From assembly GCA_902812405.1 (NCBI GenBank), contig CADDZI010000003.1, positions 41,747 through 105,746 of the forward strand: DNA of 64,000 nucleotides, written 5' to 3'. The DNA comes from a bacterium. GTDB lineage: Bacteria > Vulcanimicrobiota > Vulcanimicrobiia > Eremiobacterales > Eremiobacteraceae. The notes beneath the pieces were generated by a model, which was given only the letters and a program-made list of their open reading frames with translations, ran no database searches and was not told where the DNA came from. Positions 25,978-32,971 of this stretch are shown here, piece after piece (within the stretch, counting starts at the first letter, position 1; every line of letters starts with the position of its first letter). The translations under genes were made by a program, and so were the position numbers.

Positions 25978-27423
25978 CTAGCGAACCGCTGCCGGCTGTC
26001 CTGCCTCAATACCGCGCTCCACGGGCAAGCCGCGCCGCTGCCACTCATCGAATCCACCAACAAGATTTGTCAGGTTGGTGAACCCCGCCGCCATCAGAGC
26101 ACTGACTGTGGCGCTCGAGCGGGCCCCCGTTCCGCAGTGGACGATGACCGGCTTGTCCTTGGGCACCCGGGATGCCTCGCGAAGGATGCGGCTGGCCGGG
26201 ATATGGAGTGCACCGGGAACGTGGCCCAAGCGATACTCGCTTGTCGTGCGCACGTCCACAATCGCGGCCTCGCCGGCCCGGCGACGACGCTCCGCCTCCG
26301 GGGCTTCCACCTGAGGGAGCGGCTCGACATGTGCGTCGAGCGCGTCCGCAGGCTCCACGTAGCCGATCACGTCATCCAGCCCAACCCGAACAAGCCAGCG
26401 AACGGCATCCTCGACGGCTCCGGCGGGGGCGAGGAGCAGCAGTGGGCGATCGTAGGGCAAGAGCCAGCCTGCCCAACTTGAGAAGTTCTTGCCCAGCGAA
26501 ATGCTGATAGCACCCGGCCGATGGCCTCTCGCAAACGAGTGGGCATCGCGCGTGTCGACCAGCACGGCCCCTCGGCGGAGAGCCTCGTCAAGCCCCGTCG
26601 CATCGAGGCGCTTGGGTCGCGGCAGCTCTCCCAGGATGCGCATGCCGTCGCGGTTGAGCCGTTTCATGATGCCAAAGTACGTCGGGGCGTCGGGCTGGCC
26701 GTCCAAGATGGTGGCAACGAAGCCCGCCTCATCACCCTTCTGGACAAAGCTGCTCCACCACGACACCAGGCGCTCGTAGCCCAGAGTCGTGCTGGGCACG
26801 GCGCCAATCGCTTTCCCGCAGGCCGATCCGGCGCCATGGGCCGGCCAGATCTGCACGTAGTCGGGGAGACGTTGCAGCACCCGTTGCAGGCTGCGAAAGA
26901 GCGTCCGCGCGCCGCTCTGCGCGCTGCCCGCAATGCCGACCGCCTCTTCAAGCAGATCGGGGCGCCCCACGTCGCCGACGAAGATGAAGTCGCCGCTGAG
27001 GAACAGCATGGGGGCCGTGGCGTTATTTTTCTCCGAGACTAAAAAGGAGAGATGCTCCGGCGTATGACCGGGCGTATGCAGGGCTTCCACCTTCACATTG
27101 CCGACGGCGATGGTCTCTCCATCCTGCAGGGGGCGATGGTCAAACCCCTCCAAGCCGCCGTACAGCCAGTCGGACCCACCTTCCGCCGAGAGGTACAGGG
27201 CGGCGCCCGTGGCGCGCGCCAGTTCGCGTGCGCCGGAGAGGAAATCCGCATGAATGTGAGTTTCCGTGACGCCTGTGATCCGCAATCCGTTTGCCTTGGC
27301 GACCTCGAGGTACACGTCGATGTCGCGACGGGGATCCACGACCAGCGCCTCGCCGCTGCTTGGACAGCCGATGATGTACGAGTTTTGCGCCAGTCCTTCG
27401 TCGACGATAGGACGGAAAAACAT
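25978..27423 (-). CDS. CstB-like persulfide dioxygenase with pseudo-rhodanese and rhodanese domains
   Basis: 481 residues in three parts. Residues 1-250 are a metallo-beta-lactamase-fold persulfide dioxygenase: THIHAD (His56, His58, Asp60), HTPGHTPEH (His120) and SGDFIFVGDVG (Asp145) give the mononuclear iron site. Residues about 265-360 are a rhodanese-like domain lacking the catalytic cysteine. The last 100 residues are a complete rhodanese with Cys430 in VHCGTGARS. This MBL/pseudo-rhodanese/rhodanese order is that of Staphylococcus aureus CstB, which converts low-molecular-weight persulfides to thiosulfate. AGAGGAG precedes ATG 27423. It follows a CstR-type regulator gene by 24 bases, so self-regulated persulfide detoxification is a strong inference. 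Confidence 0.92.
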   Translation of the reverse strand: MFFRPIVDEGLAQNSYIIGCPSSGEALVVDPRRDIDVYLEVAKANGLRITGVTETHIHADFLSGARELARATGAALYLSAEGGSDWLYGGLEGFDHRPLQDGETIAVGNVKVEALHTPGHTPEHLSFLVSEKNNATAPMLFLSGDFIFVGDVGRPDLLEEAVGIAGSAQSGARTLFRSLQRVLQRLPDYVQIWPAHGAGSACGKAIGAVPSTTLGYERLVSWWSSFVQKGDEAGFVATILDGQPDAPTYFGIMKRLNRDGMRILGELPRPKRLDATGLDEALRRGAVLVDTRDAHSFARGHRPGAISISLGKNFSSWAGWLLPYDRPLLLLAPAGAVEDAVRWLVRVGLDDVIGYVEPADALDAHVEPLPQVEAPEAERRRRAGEAAIVDVRTTSEYRLGHVPGALHIPASRILREASRVPKDKPVIVHCGTGARSSATVSALMAAGFTNLTNLVGGFDEWQRRGLPVERGIEAGQPAAVR

Positions 27424-27447
27424 TGCTCCTCTTTCCTTTCTTTGCCG

Positions 27448-27759
27448 CTAGAGCAGCTGGATAAGAGCGTCCATGAGCTTGCTCACGTCGCGTTCCCGCC
27501 CTTCGCCCGAGCGGATGCACTCGGCCATGCTCGTGACCATCAGGTGGACCATGGCGCGGTCGAGTGCGGCCCGCGCCGCGGCCATCTGACGCACCGTTTC
27601 GTGGCACTCACGTCGTTCGGCAATCATGCGCTGAATGGCACGTACCTGGCCTTCTACCCGACGCAGACGTGCCAGGATCTGCTCCGCGGTTGCGTCGTCG
27701 ACACCCAAGGGATTCGCGGGTCGAGAGGTTCTCGAGAGAGACCGAGCGGGACTTGCCAT
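27448..27759 (-). CDS. CsoR-superfamily repressor of the CstR (persulfide-sensing) type
   Basis: 103 residues, DUF156/CsoR family: all-helical, with RLRRVEGQVRAIQRMI in helix 1. Two cysteines occur, Cys52 and Cys81, exactly 29 apart, as in S. aureus CstR (Cys31, Cys60). The position four before the second cysteine, a copper-ligand histidine in CsoR, is Ser77. This favours a dithiol persulfide sensor over a copper or formaldehyde sensor. It lies between the DUF442 gene (two-base gap) and the CstB-like gene, and a candidate operator is present upstream of the operon. A 20-residue N-terminal extension precedes the usual start. Confidence 0.88.
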   Translation of the reverse strand: MASPARSLSRTSRPANPLGVDDATAEQILARLRRVEGQVRAIQRMIAERRECHETVRQMAAARAALDRAMVHLMVTSMAECIRSGEGRERDVSKLMDALIQLL

Positions 27760-27761
27760 GC

Positions 27762-28238
27762 TTACGCCTCTCGCTGCGACGATGCTGCCTGGGCCGCAGC
27801 CGGCTGGGAATGTCGCGTGATGTAATCCACAAAAAAGGCTTTGATCTGGGGGTGGGCATCGCAGTCGAAACCCAGACGTGAGGCTTCGTCAAGCGCCTGG
27901 CGGGGAGTCCAACCGCGCTCGACCGCCAACGCCATGAGCAGCATTGCACCGGCCCGCACGCCTGTGGCACAGTGCGTGTAGAGGGGCTTGGGTTGCTCAC
28001 CCAGCGTCGCACGGAACGCGTCGACGACCGCATCCGCGAAGGCGTCTCGCGTCACGGGAATATTGACGTAGCGAAGACCTGCGGCACGAGCTGCCTCCTC
28101 GCACGTACCGTCGTGCTCGCTGGGATGGCGAAAGTCGACAACGGTCCTGATGCCTCGGCCGGCGAGGGAAGCGTATTCGGCTGGGGCTGGGGCGGGGCCC
28201 AGGTAGATACCGGGTGCAATCTCAAAAGGTTGATTCAT
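27762..28238 (-). CDS. DUF442 / cysteine-phosphatase-like protein of sulfide-detoxification operons
   Basis: 158 residues with a dual-specificity-phosphatase-like fold: IRTVVDFRHPSEHDG near residue 30 and the active-site loop THCATGVRAG with Cys90 and Arg95. DUF442 domains occur alone or fused to persulfide-dioxygenase-like hydrolases (Blh) in sulfide-oxidising operons. A sulfur-transfer role is therefore more likely than a phosphatase role, but this is inference. ATG 28238 has a strong GGAGG site. As first gene of the operon it is followed two bases later by the CstR-type gene. The promoter region upstream holds a candidate operator. Confidence 0.85.
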   Translation of the reverse strand: MNQPFEIAPGIYLGPAPAPAEYASLAGRGIRTVVDFRHPSEHDGTCEEAARAAGLRYVNIPVTRDAFADAVVDAFRATLGEQPKPLYTHCATGVRAGAMLLMALAVERGWTPRQALDEASRLGFDCDAHPQIKAFFVDYITRHSQPAAAQAASSQREA

Positions 28239-28320
28239 GTGTCCTCCAACGGTGCTTGCTCAGAGGGGCAGGCACGGAGCGCCTGTCGCATGGGATCATC
28301 TTTCCCTCTCTCTCCCCCTA

Positions 28321-28336
28321 ATACCCTACCGGGTAT
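28321..28336. promoter_or_regulatory. Candidate CstR/CsoR operator
   Basis: ATACCC-TACC-GGGTAT is a six-base perfect inverted repeat around four central bases, 82 bases upstream of the DUF442 start. It matches the known CsoR/CstR site style (ATACCC...GGGTAT with a short GC-rich centre). It is flanked by a CT-rich run. A second, more widely spaced pair of TACCC/GGGTA half-sites lies near 28403-28424. Confidence 0.7.
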
Positions 28337-28488
28337 GGTTTCAAACGCAAAGGACATCCTGGTTGCCTCGTACCGCTGGCTGGGACGGAAAGACTTTTCA
28401 ATACCCCGAAGCTCGCAAGGGTACCAGGGGTAAGGGCGCGGCCGGCTTCGGCTCCTAGGAGCGGCCTACACCGCACCGAAGCCGCACC

Positions 28489-28664
28489 GTCCAGCCCAGT
28501 AACGGCATCTTGTTTGCCGTCGACGATCTCGCGGCTGCGGTGGCGGACCTCAAGGCCAAAGGCATCCCGGTTCTCATGGACATGAAACGCCCGTGTGCAG
28601 GATGGCCATGATTCAGGACACCGAGGGCAACTACGTCTTCCTGCACAAGCGCAAGTCGAGCTGA
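28489..28664 (+). pseudogene. Frameshifted remnant of a VOC/glyoxalase-family protein
   Basis: One frame (from about 28489) encodes SNGILFAVDDLAAAVADLKA and continues to about base 28590, a typical VOC beta-alpha unit. After a shift near 28590-28600 a second frame encodes CRMAMIQDTEGNYVFLHKR and ends at TGA 28662-28664, the typical metal-ligand-bearing C-terminus. No N-terminal half or start codon is present. The piece is therefore truncated and frameshifted, not functional. It lies in the gap between the persulfide operon and the DUF5069 gene. Confidence 0.75.
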
Positions 28665-28778
28665 GATCAACCCGCTCAGATCAACACCGCGACCTCGGGC
28701 CACTGCACGTGTGCGCCGCTGCGTCCAAAACGGCCTGCTTCGATCAGGCGCGGCCGTCTCGCCAGAGACAGCCGGCAG

Positions 28779-29123
28779 TCAGAGCCGGCGTTCCTCGCGT
28801 TCCTGCTCGTCCAGATCTTTCGCGTTCTCCACCAACACCCAGCGGTTTGCGGCCTCGCGCTGCTCGGCCGTCACGTGGTGGTCGAAATAGCGGACCAGAT
28901 CTTCATCCTCAGCGCCGCCGGTGATGAGTGCGGTAAAGGTTTCCGGAGAGATACCGCAGCGTTCGAGGAACCCGCGTGACACATCGCAGTAAGCCACGTA
29001 ATCGCCCAGCGTCCCGGCGACTTGCGCCCTCACCTTGTCGGCGAGGCGCGCAAGCCATACGTAGTCTCCCAGACGCGTGCGTCCGCTACGCGGGAATTCC
29101 TTGCGGAGGTCCGGCGCTTTCAC
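28779..29123 (-). CDS. DUF5069 domain protein
   Basis: About 114 residues. The pattern DLRKEFPRSGRTRLGDYVWL, then ARLADKVRA and AGTLGDYVAYCDVSRGFLE matches DUF5069 proteins, small soluble bacterial proteins of unknown role. GTG 29123 is chosen because it lies four bases after the upstream cupredoxin-like gene's stop, consistent with translational coupling; the open frame otherwise continues to 29165 inside that gene. No catalytic site is known for the family. Confidence 0.78.
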   Translation of the reverse strand: MKAPDLRKEFPRSGRTRLGDYVWLARLADKVRAQVAGTLGDYVAYCDVSRGFLERCGISPETFTALITGGAEDEDLVRYFDHHVTAEQREAANRWVLVENAKDLDEQEREERRL

Positions 29124-29127
29124 ACCG

Positions 29128-29532
29128 TCAGGGAGCCACCAGCAACGTGCCAACCCGGTGCACACTGTATGGGTGGAGCTGGCAGTAAATGGGATACGAT
29201 CCCGAACGGAGTGCCGTCAGTCGGACCGTGCCCGTTGCGCGGGGTTGCACGACGGCGCGGACGTTGTACGCATCAATGGAGAACCCCTCGGCCAGTGGAC
29301 TCTGGTTCACGATCGTGACGATCAAGGTATCCCCGGGGCGGGCAATTATATCCGTCGGCAGGTTGGTCACGGCGATTGTGGGGATGCCCGCCACCGTCGC
29401 CTTGGTAAAGACCATCCTGACAGTCTGACGCTCGGTCTCCGCCGCGCGACTTGTGGCAAGCGAAGTACCCACTAAGCAGAGGGCCGCACAACCAACCACG
29501 CCCCAGGAACGCACCGTCATGAAGCCTGACAT
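29128..29532 (-). CDS. Secreted cupredoxin-like protein
   Basis: 134 residues with an N-terminal signal peptide (WGVVGCAALCLVGTSLA, cleavage near residue 31). The mature domain is a single beta-sandwich ending in IYCQLHPYSVHRVGTLLV, with Cys117, His120 and His125 arranged as Cys-x2-His-x4-His. Classical type-1 copper sites also need an upstream histidine, but the matching place reads GFSIDAYN without one. Copper binding is therefore likely but not of the blue type. AAGGAG precedes ATG 29532 by about eight bases. A long palindrome at 29570-29590 lies 38 bases upstream and probably regulates it. Confidence 0.8.
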   Translation of the reverse strand: MSGFMTVRSWGVVGCAALCLVGTSLATSRAAETERQTVRMVFTKATVAGIPTIAVTNLPTDIIARPGDTLIVTIVNQSPLAEGFSIDAYNVRAVVQPRATGTVRLTALRSGSYPIYCQLHPYSVHRVGTLLVAP

Positions 29533-29569
29533 CTTCCTCGCTCCTTCCCCCGGCCAAGGGCCGGCCCTA

Positions 29570-29590
29570 ATAGTTAGTACTCCTAACTAT
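29570..29590. promoter_or_regulatory. Palindromic operator candidate upstream of the cupredoxin-like gene
   Basis: ATAGTTAG-TACTC-CTAACTAT: two eight-base arms that are perfect reverse complements around five bases. It is AT-rich in a GC-rich neighbourhood and sits 38 bases before the cupredoxin-like start codon. Its length and symmetry suit a MarR- or TetR-type dimer. A MarR-family regulator gene lies about 2.2 kb away (31786). Confidence 0.65.
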
Positions 29591-29620
29591 ATGACCGGCC
29601 ACCTTGTTTTGTCAAGACTG

Positions 29621-30358
29621 TTACAGCATCCGGAGGCTCACGTCTCCGGTCTGCGTGCGGAGCTCAATCGGGACACGGCCGCTTCCCAGACGGAGACGGG
29701 CCTCACTGCCTAGGCCCGTGGCGCGCCAGACGGCGACGTCTCCGGTGATTCGCCCCAGGCTGGTCGCGAGGTGAACCATGGCATCCGCCGAGCGTGGCAA
29801 GTTCAAGGAGACATTCCCCACCGATGACGTGACCGTGACTGCCTCAATGCCGGTCATGCTCGGCAGTGTCACGCGGACGTTGCCCACGCGGCTTTGCGCA
29901 TCGACCTGCTGACCCGTCCCGGTGACGTCAACGTTGCCAACGCGGCTGCGGGCGATCACCGCGGCACTCGTACCGTCGACCGATACATTCCCGACGCCTG
30001 TGCGGACGTCTACGTTGACGTCCCTGGGTACGGCGATGACCAGGTTGATGGCGCACATGCGGCAGTCCACGGGCATAACGCCACGCATGCTGAGCTCTTT
30101 CGGCAGCTTATCCGTGATGACGTTCATCCGCTCCAGGTCCGAGCGACCACCGGCCGCCTCGTGGGCCGACCACGTGACAAGGGAACCCTGCGAACCGGTC
30201 ACGGTGACGTCGCCGATGGGGACCTCGACCTCAATCCTGCCCGTCGTGCCAAAATTGACTTGGCCGGAGACGGTGCGGCTCTTGTACACCGAGCAGGCCA
30301 GACACGCCAGGCAGAGGATAGCCACCAACGCGAGGGCGCTTCGTCGCATCTGCTCCAT
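29621..30358 (-). CDS. DUF4097-type beta-helix lipoprotein
   Basis: About 245 residues from ATG 30358. An N-terminal lipoprotein signal (LVAILCLACLAC) places it on the membrane surface. The mature part is a repetitive beta-solenoid with recurring SRVGNVDVTG, SRVGNVRVTL and SSVGNVSLNL units, about 20 residues apart, as in DUF4097 adhesin-like proteins. The role of these proteins is unknown; surface or periplasmic scaffolding is usual. It is transcribed towards the cupredoxin-like gene but separated by about 90 bases containing the palindrome. ATG 30349 is an alternative start. Confidence 0.82.
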   Translation of the reverse strand: MEQMRRSALALVAILCLACLACSVYKSRTVSGQVNFGTTGRIEVEVPIGDVTVTGSQGSLVTWSAHEAAGGRSDLERMNVITDKLPKELSMRGVMPVDCRMCAINLVIAVPRDVNVDVRTGVGNVSVDGTSAAVIARSRVGNVDVTGTGQQVDAQSRVGNVRVTLPSMTGIEAVTVTSSVGNVSLNLPRSADAMVHLATSLGRITGDVAVWRATGLGSEARLRLGSGRVPIELRTQTGDVSLRML

Positions 30359-30509
30359 CCTTTCCACGTCGGGCGGATCCGGGTTGGCATTACCTACTGT
30401 GGGACATGGCCGGAGGTTGCATGACACTGGTGGCAGGGCAAGGCCACCGAGGGCGGCGCGGGGCGGGAAAAAATAGGCGAGCCGCGCAAAGGCAGCCTGC
30501 GCACGCGGC

Positions 30510-31775
30510 ATGACGGCACGGCATGCAACCCGTTTACGGTGGATCCCGCCTTCGGGCCTGGCGGCCGGGCATCTGGCTCACGGCGCTTCATGGGTCCTGC
30601 TTGGGGCGCTGGGACTGCGGGATACCATTGGGTGGTCGCTTCCCGCTCTGGCGTGGGTGCACACGGTCGCCCTGGCGTGGGTGAGCCTCGTTGCCCTGTG
30701 CGTGCTGCTTCATGTCATCCCAGAATTTTGCGATACAGCCTGGCGTGGGCCGGTTGTCGCACGGACAGCCATCGGCGTGTTCGCCGCCGGCTCGTATCTG
30801 CTCGTGTGGGGCTTCTGGAAGGCCGAGGCAACTTTTCTCGTCGTCGGAGCCATCACCGCCGGATTCGGTCTCCTCCTCTATCTGTTCGCCGCGTTTGCAA
30901 CGCTGATCAGTGCGGCACCGCAGCCCGTGACCCGGGCGATTGCCCGCGCCCTGACGGTCGTCTTGAGCTTCTTTGCGATCACGGCCGGTCTCGGGGTCAG
31001 GATGGCAGTTGCGCTGACCCACGCTCGATCTTGGGTGCAGCTTCTCTCCCATCTTGCCCAGGTGCACGCACACCTGGGCGGGGTTGGATGGCTGTCGCTT
31101 TTGATCATGGGAGTTTCGATGCGGACCCTGGGCCCCATCGCCGGGCGGCGCCCGCGCAATGCGCTCATCCACCGCGTCAGTGGCGCCGGCTCAAGCGCGG
31201 GCGTCGTCGCGCTCAGCCTGGGCATCTTGCTGCAACTGCCGGCGCTGGAGTGGTTCGCCGGGATGCTGCTCGCAGCGGCGCTTGTGCTTTACCTCGCCGA
31301 GCTGTTCGGCGTCTTGGCGCACGCCCCGGTTCGTCACCGTCCACCTCAGGCATTCCTGGCTGCTGCAGGCATGTGGCTGGGTTTGACGATCGCTCTTGGT
31401 CTTGGTGTGCTAGCAGGCAGGCCGCTGCAATCCGCATATGTTGCATGCGCGCTGCTGGGTTGGATTGGGCAGATGGTCGTCGGGCATCTCCACCACATCG
31501 GCGTCCGCGTCCTGGTAACCACGGTGCGTGGAGACGACGACGAGACACGACCCGGCGAGCTTCTGGCAGCGCCGCTATCGTGGGCGACGTTCGGACTCTT
31601 CCAGGCTGGAGTCGCCTTGACCGTCCTGGGGGCGGCGATCCAGCTCTCCACAGCAGTTATTGCAGCCGGCATGATCGGTCTGGCCGGCTGGCTCATCATG
31701 ACTGCCAACGTGCTGTACGCGTGGCGCATGGCCAGACATCAACCGGGCTTGACGGCGACTGCTGGGCTCTGGTAA
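30510..31775 (+). CDS. Polytopic membrane protein related to heme-copper oxidase subunit I
   Basis: 421 residues with about eleven hydrophobic segments. Paired histidines within helices are visible: WVHTVALAWVSLVALCVLLH, QVHAHLGGVGWLSLLIMG and GWIGQMVVGHLHHIGVRVL. These look like the heme-ligand and metal-site helices of a cbb3-oxidase/NnrS-like protein, though no CuB-type His-Pro-Glu-Val motif is present. No subunit II/III genes are adjacent. The start is ATG 30510 and the gene is divergent from the DUF4097 gene. It lies ten bases before the MarR gene and may be co-transcribed, perhaps being the regulator's target. Nitric-oxide or copper handling is inference. Confidence 0.8.
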   Translation: MTARHATRLRWIPPSGLAAGHLAHGASWVLLGALGLRDTIGWSLPALAWVHTVALAWVSLVALCVLLHVIPEFCDTAWRGPVVARTAIGVFAAGSYLLVWGFWKAEATFLVVGAITAGFGLLLYLFAAFATLISAAPQPVTRAIARALTVVLSFFAITAGLGVRMAVALTHARSWVQLLSHLAQVHAHLGGVGWLSLLIMGVSMRTLGPIAGRRPRNALIHRVSGAGSSAGVVALSLGILLQLPALEWFAGMLLAAALVLYLAELFGVLAHAPVRHRPPQAFLAAAGMWLGLTIALGLGVLAGRPLQSAYVACALLGWIGQMVVGHLHHIGVRVLVTTVRGDDDETRPGELLAAPLSWATFGLFQAGVALTVLGAAIQLSTAVIAAGMIGLAGWLIMTANVLYAWRMARHQPGLTATAGLW

Positions 31776-31785
31776 GTTACTTCGG

Positions 31786-32421
31786 ATGCCTACATATAGG
31801 GCGCTAGACCCTCATCGACGTGCAGATGCCACCCAATCCGACGTAGACGTGAAGATTGCGGCTGCATTGGAACGGATCGCGCAAGCCTTGCGTGTCGCGC
31901 TATGGGAGCAGGGCAAGCAGGCCGGTTTGAGTCCGATTCAAGTACAAATGCTGGTGTTTTTAGCTTCGCGTCCAGCCGGCGTCCGCGCCGGCGATTTGGC
32001 CCGGGAATTTCACCTGACGCCGGCCACCGTCAGCGAGACGCTGGACGCTCTGGAGCGCAAGAAGCTGCTGTACCGCGAGGACGATCCATCCGATCGGCGT
32101 GCTGTGATGGTGAAGGCCACCCGAGCCGGACGACACGCCGGCAACACGAGTCGTGACTGGAATCGAGTCATCCGCCAGGCCGTGGCATCGGCTCGCGGCG
32201 ACAAGGTCGCACATATGCTTTTTCTCATGAGGCTCATTGCGGAACTGCAAAAGGCCGGACTCGTGACCGTCGCCAGGATGTGCTCTTCGTGTCGCTACTT
32301 TGACGGTCGCCGGCCTCGCCCGGGCACCGCCGGTTACTGCCGGCTCCTCGAGCAGCCGCTGCGGGAACGCGATCTACGGGTGGATTGCCCGGAACATCAG
32401 CCTTTGCGGGTCGATTCGTAA
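31786..32421 (+). CDS. MarR-family regulator with a four-cysteine C-terminal tail
   Basis: 211 residues. The first 150 are a standard MarR domain: LSPIQVQMLVFLASRPAG, LTPATVSETLDALERKKLLY as recognition helix and YREDDPSDRRAVMV as the wing. The C-terminal 50 residues add a metal-site-like tail with Cys166, Cys169, Cys185 and Cys201 (RMCSSCRYF, GYCRLL, VDCPEH). This arrangement could bind zinc or an iron-sulfur cluster and could sense oxidants, NO or metal. It lies ten bases after the oxidase-like gene. The palindrome at 29570 is a candidate target. Confidence 0.85.
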   Translation: MPTYRALDPHRRADATQSDVDVKIAAALERIAQALRVALWEQGKQAGLSPIQVQMLVFLASRPAGVRAGDLAREFHLTPATVSETLDALERKKLLYREDDPSDRRAVMVKATRAGRHAGNTSRDWNRVIRQAVASARGDKVAHMLFLMRLIAELQKAGLVTVARMCSSCRYFDGRRPRPGTAGYCRLLEQPLRERDLRVDCPEHQPLRVDS

Positions 32422-32667
32422 GGCCGATGGGGGCGGCTCTGAGGCGGCTCATTTTTTGCTGGCGAGCTCCAAAAGTCGTTGTACGGAAGTCTTTGTTGTG
32501 ATCGTATCGCCGGGCAGTGGCGATGCCCTCAGGCGCGTCGACTCCGAAAAGGGCGCCCAGCTGTGGGAGAGCCACAGGCAAGGCTGAAACAAAGCGCTTT
32601 CGGAGAGGTAGTGACGGGCAGAACGCCAAGACAGAAGCTTGAGAATAGAAAGGATGTACAATCACCT

Positions 32668-32778
32668 GTGGCACTCATTCCAACCTTGCCCGAACTGACG
32701 GATCACCCGACCACCGTGGCGCCGCTTTTGCGCGGCGGTTTGTTCCCCGGCTGGGGCATGAAGATCGAGTCCCCGTAG
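32668..32778 (+). CDS. 36-residue peptide of a two-member family (GGLFPGWG)
   Basis: GTG 32668 to TAG 32778, no database family known to me. It aligns without gaps to the peptide at 45734: start codons align, and Thr6, Leu10, Thr11, Pro14, Thr15, Val17, GGLFPGWG (23-30), Ile33 and Ser35 are identical. Codons inside the shared GGLFPGWG differ mostly at silent positions (GGT/GGG, TTG/CTC, CCC/CCG), which shows selection on protein rather than DNA. It has no Cys, no transmembrane stretch and no clear signal peptide. The upstream GAAAGGA is about 14 bases away, so translation is less well supported than in the other copy. It sits between the MarR gene and repeat cluster 3. Confidence 0.6.
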   Translation: MALIPTLPELTDHPTTVAPLLRGGLFPGWGMKIESP

Positions 32779-32875
32779 CCTGCCGGATCAGACTCGTTGC
32801 GGGCGCCGCTCGGCAGCCTCGAGGAAACAGGAATAACGAGACATCAGACGCCTGCGTAATCCCAAGGCGTGGGAT

Positions 32876-32965
32876 TCTCTCGGTCGCGCAAGCGCGACGG
32901 TCGGCCAAGGCCGACCGCTACACGCGGTCGCACAAGCGCGACGGTCGGCCAAGGCCGATCGCTAC
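32876..32965. repeat. GC-rich palindromic repeat cluster, copy 3 (between convergent genes)
   Basis: Two tandem units in reverse orientation relative to copies 1 and 2, each pairing a GGTCGCGCAAGCGCGAC-type palindrome with a GGTCGGCC-AA-GGCCGACC palindrome, ending in CGCTAC. It lies seven bases before the stop codon end of the KdpD-like gene. Confidence 0.85.
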
Positions 32966-32971
32966 TACCGT

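Noticed and set aside
28336..28434. 32-codon open frame starting inside the CstR operator
   Set aside because: Overlaps the operator, has no ribosome-binding site and no similarity; likely chance.
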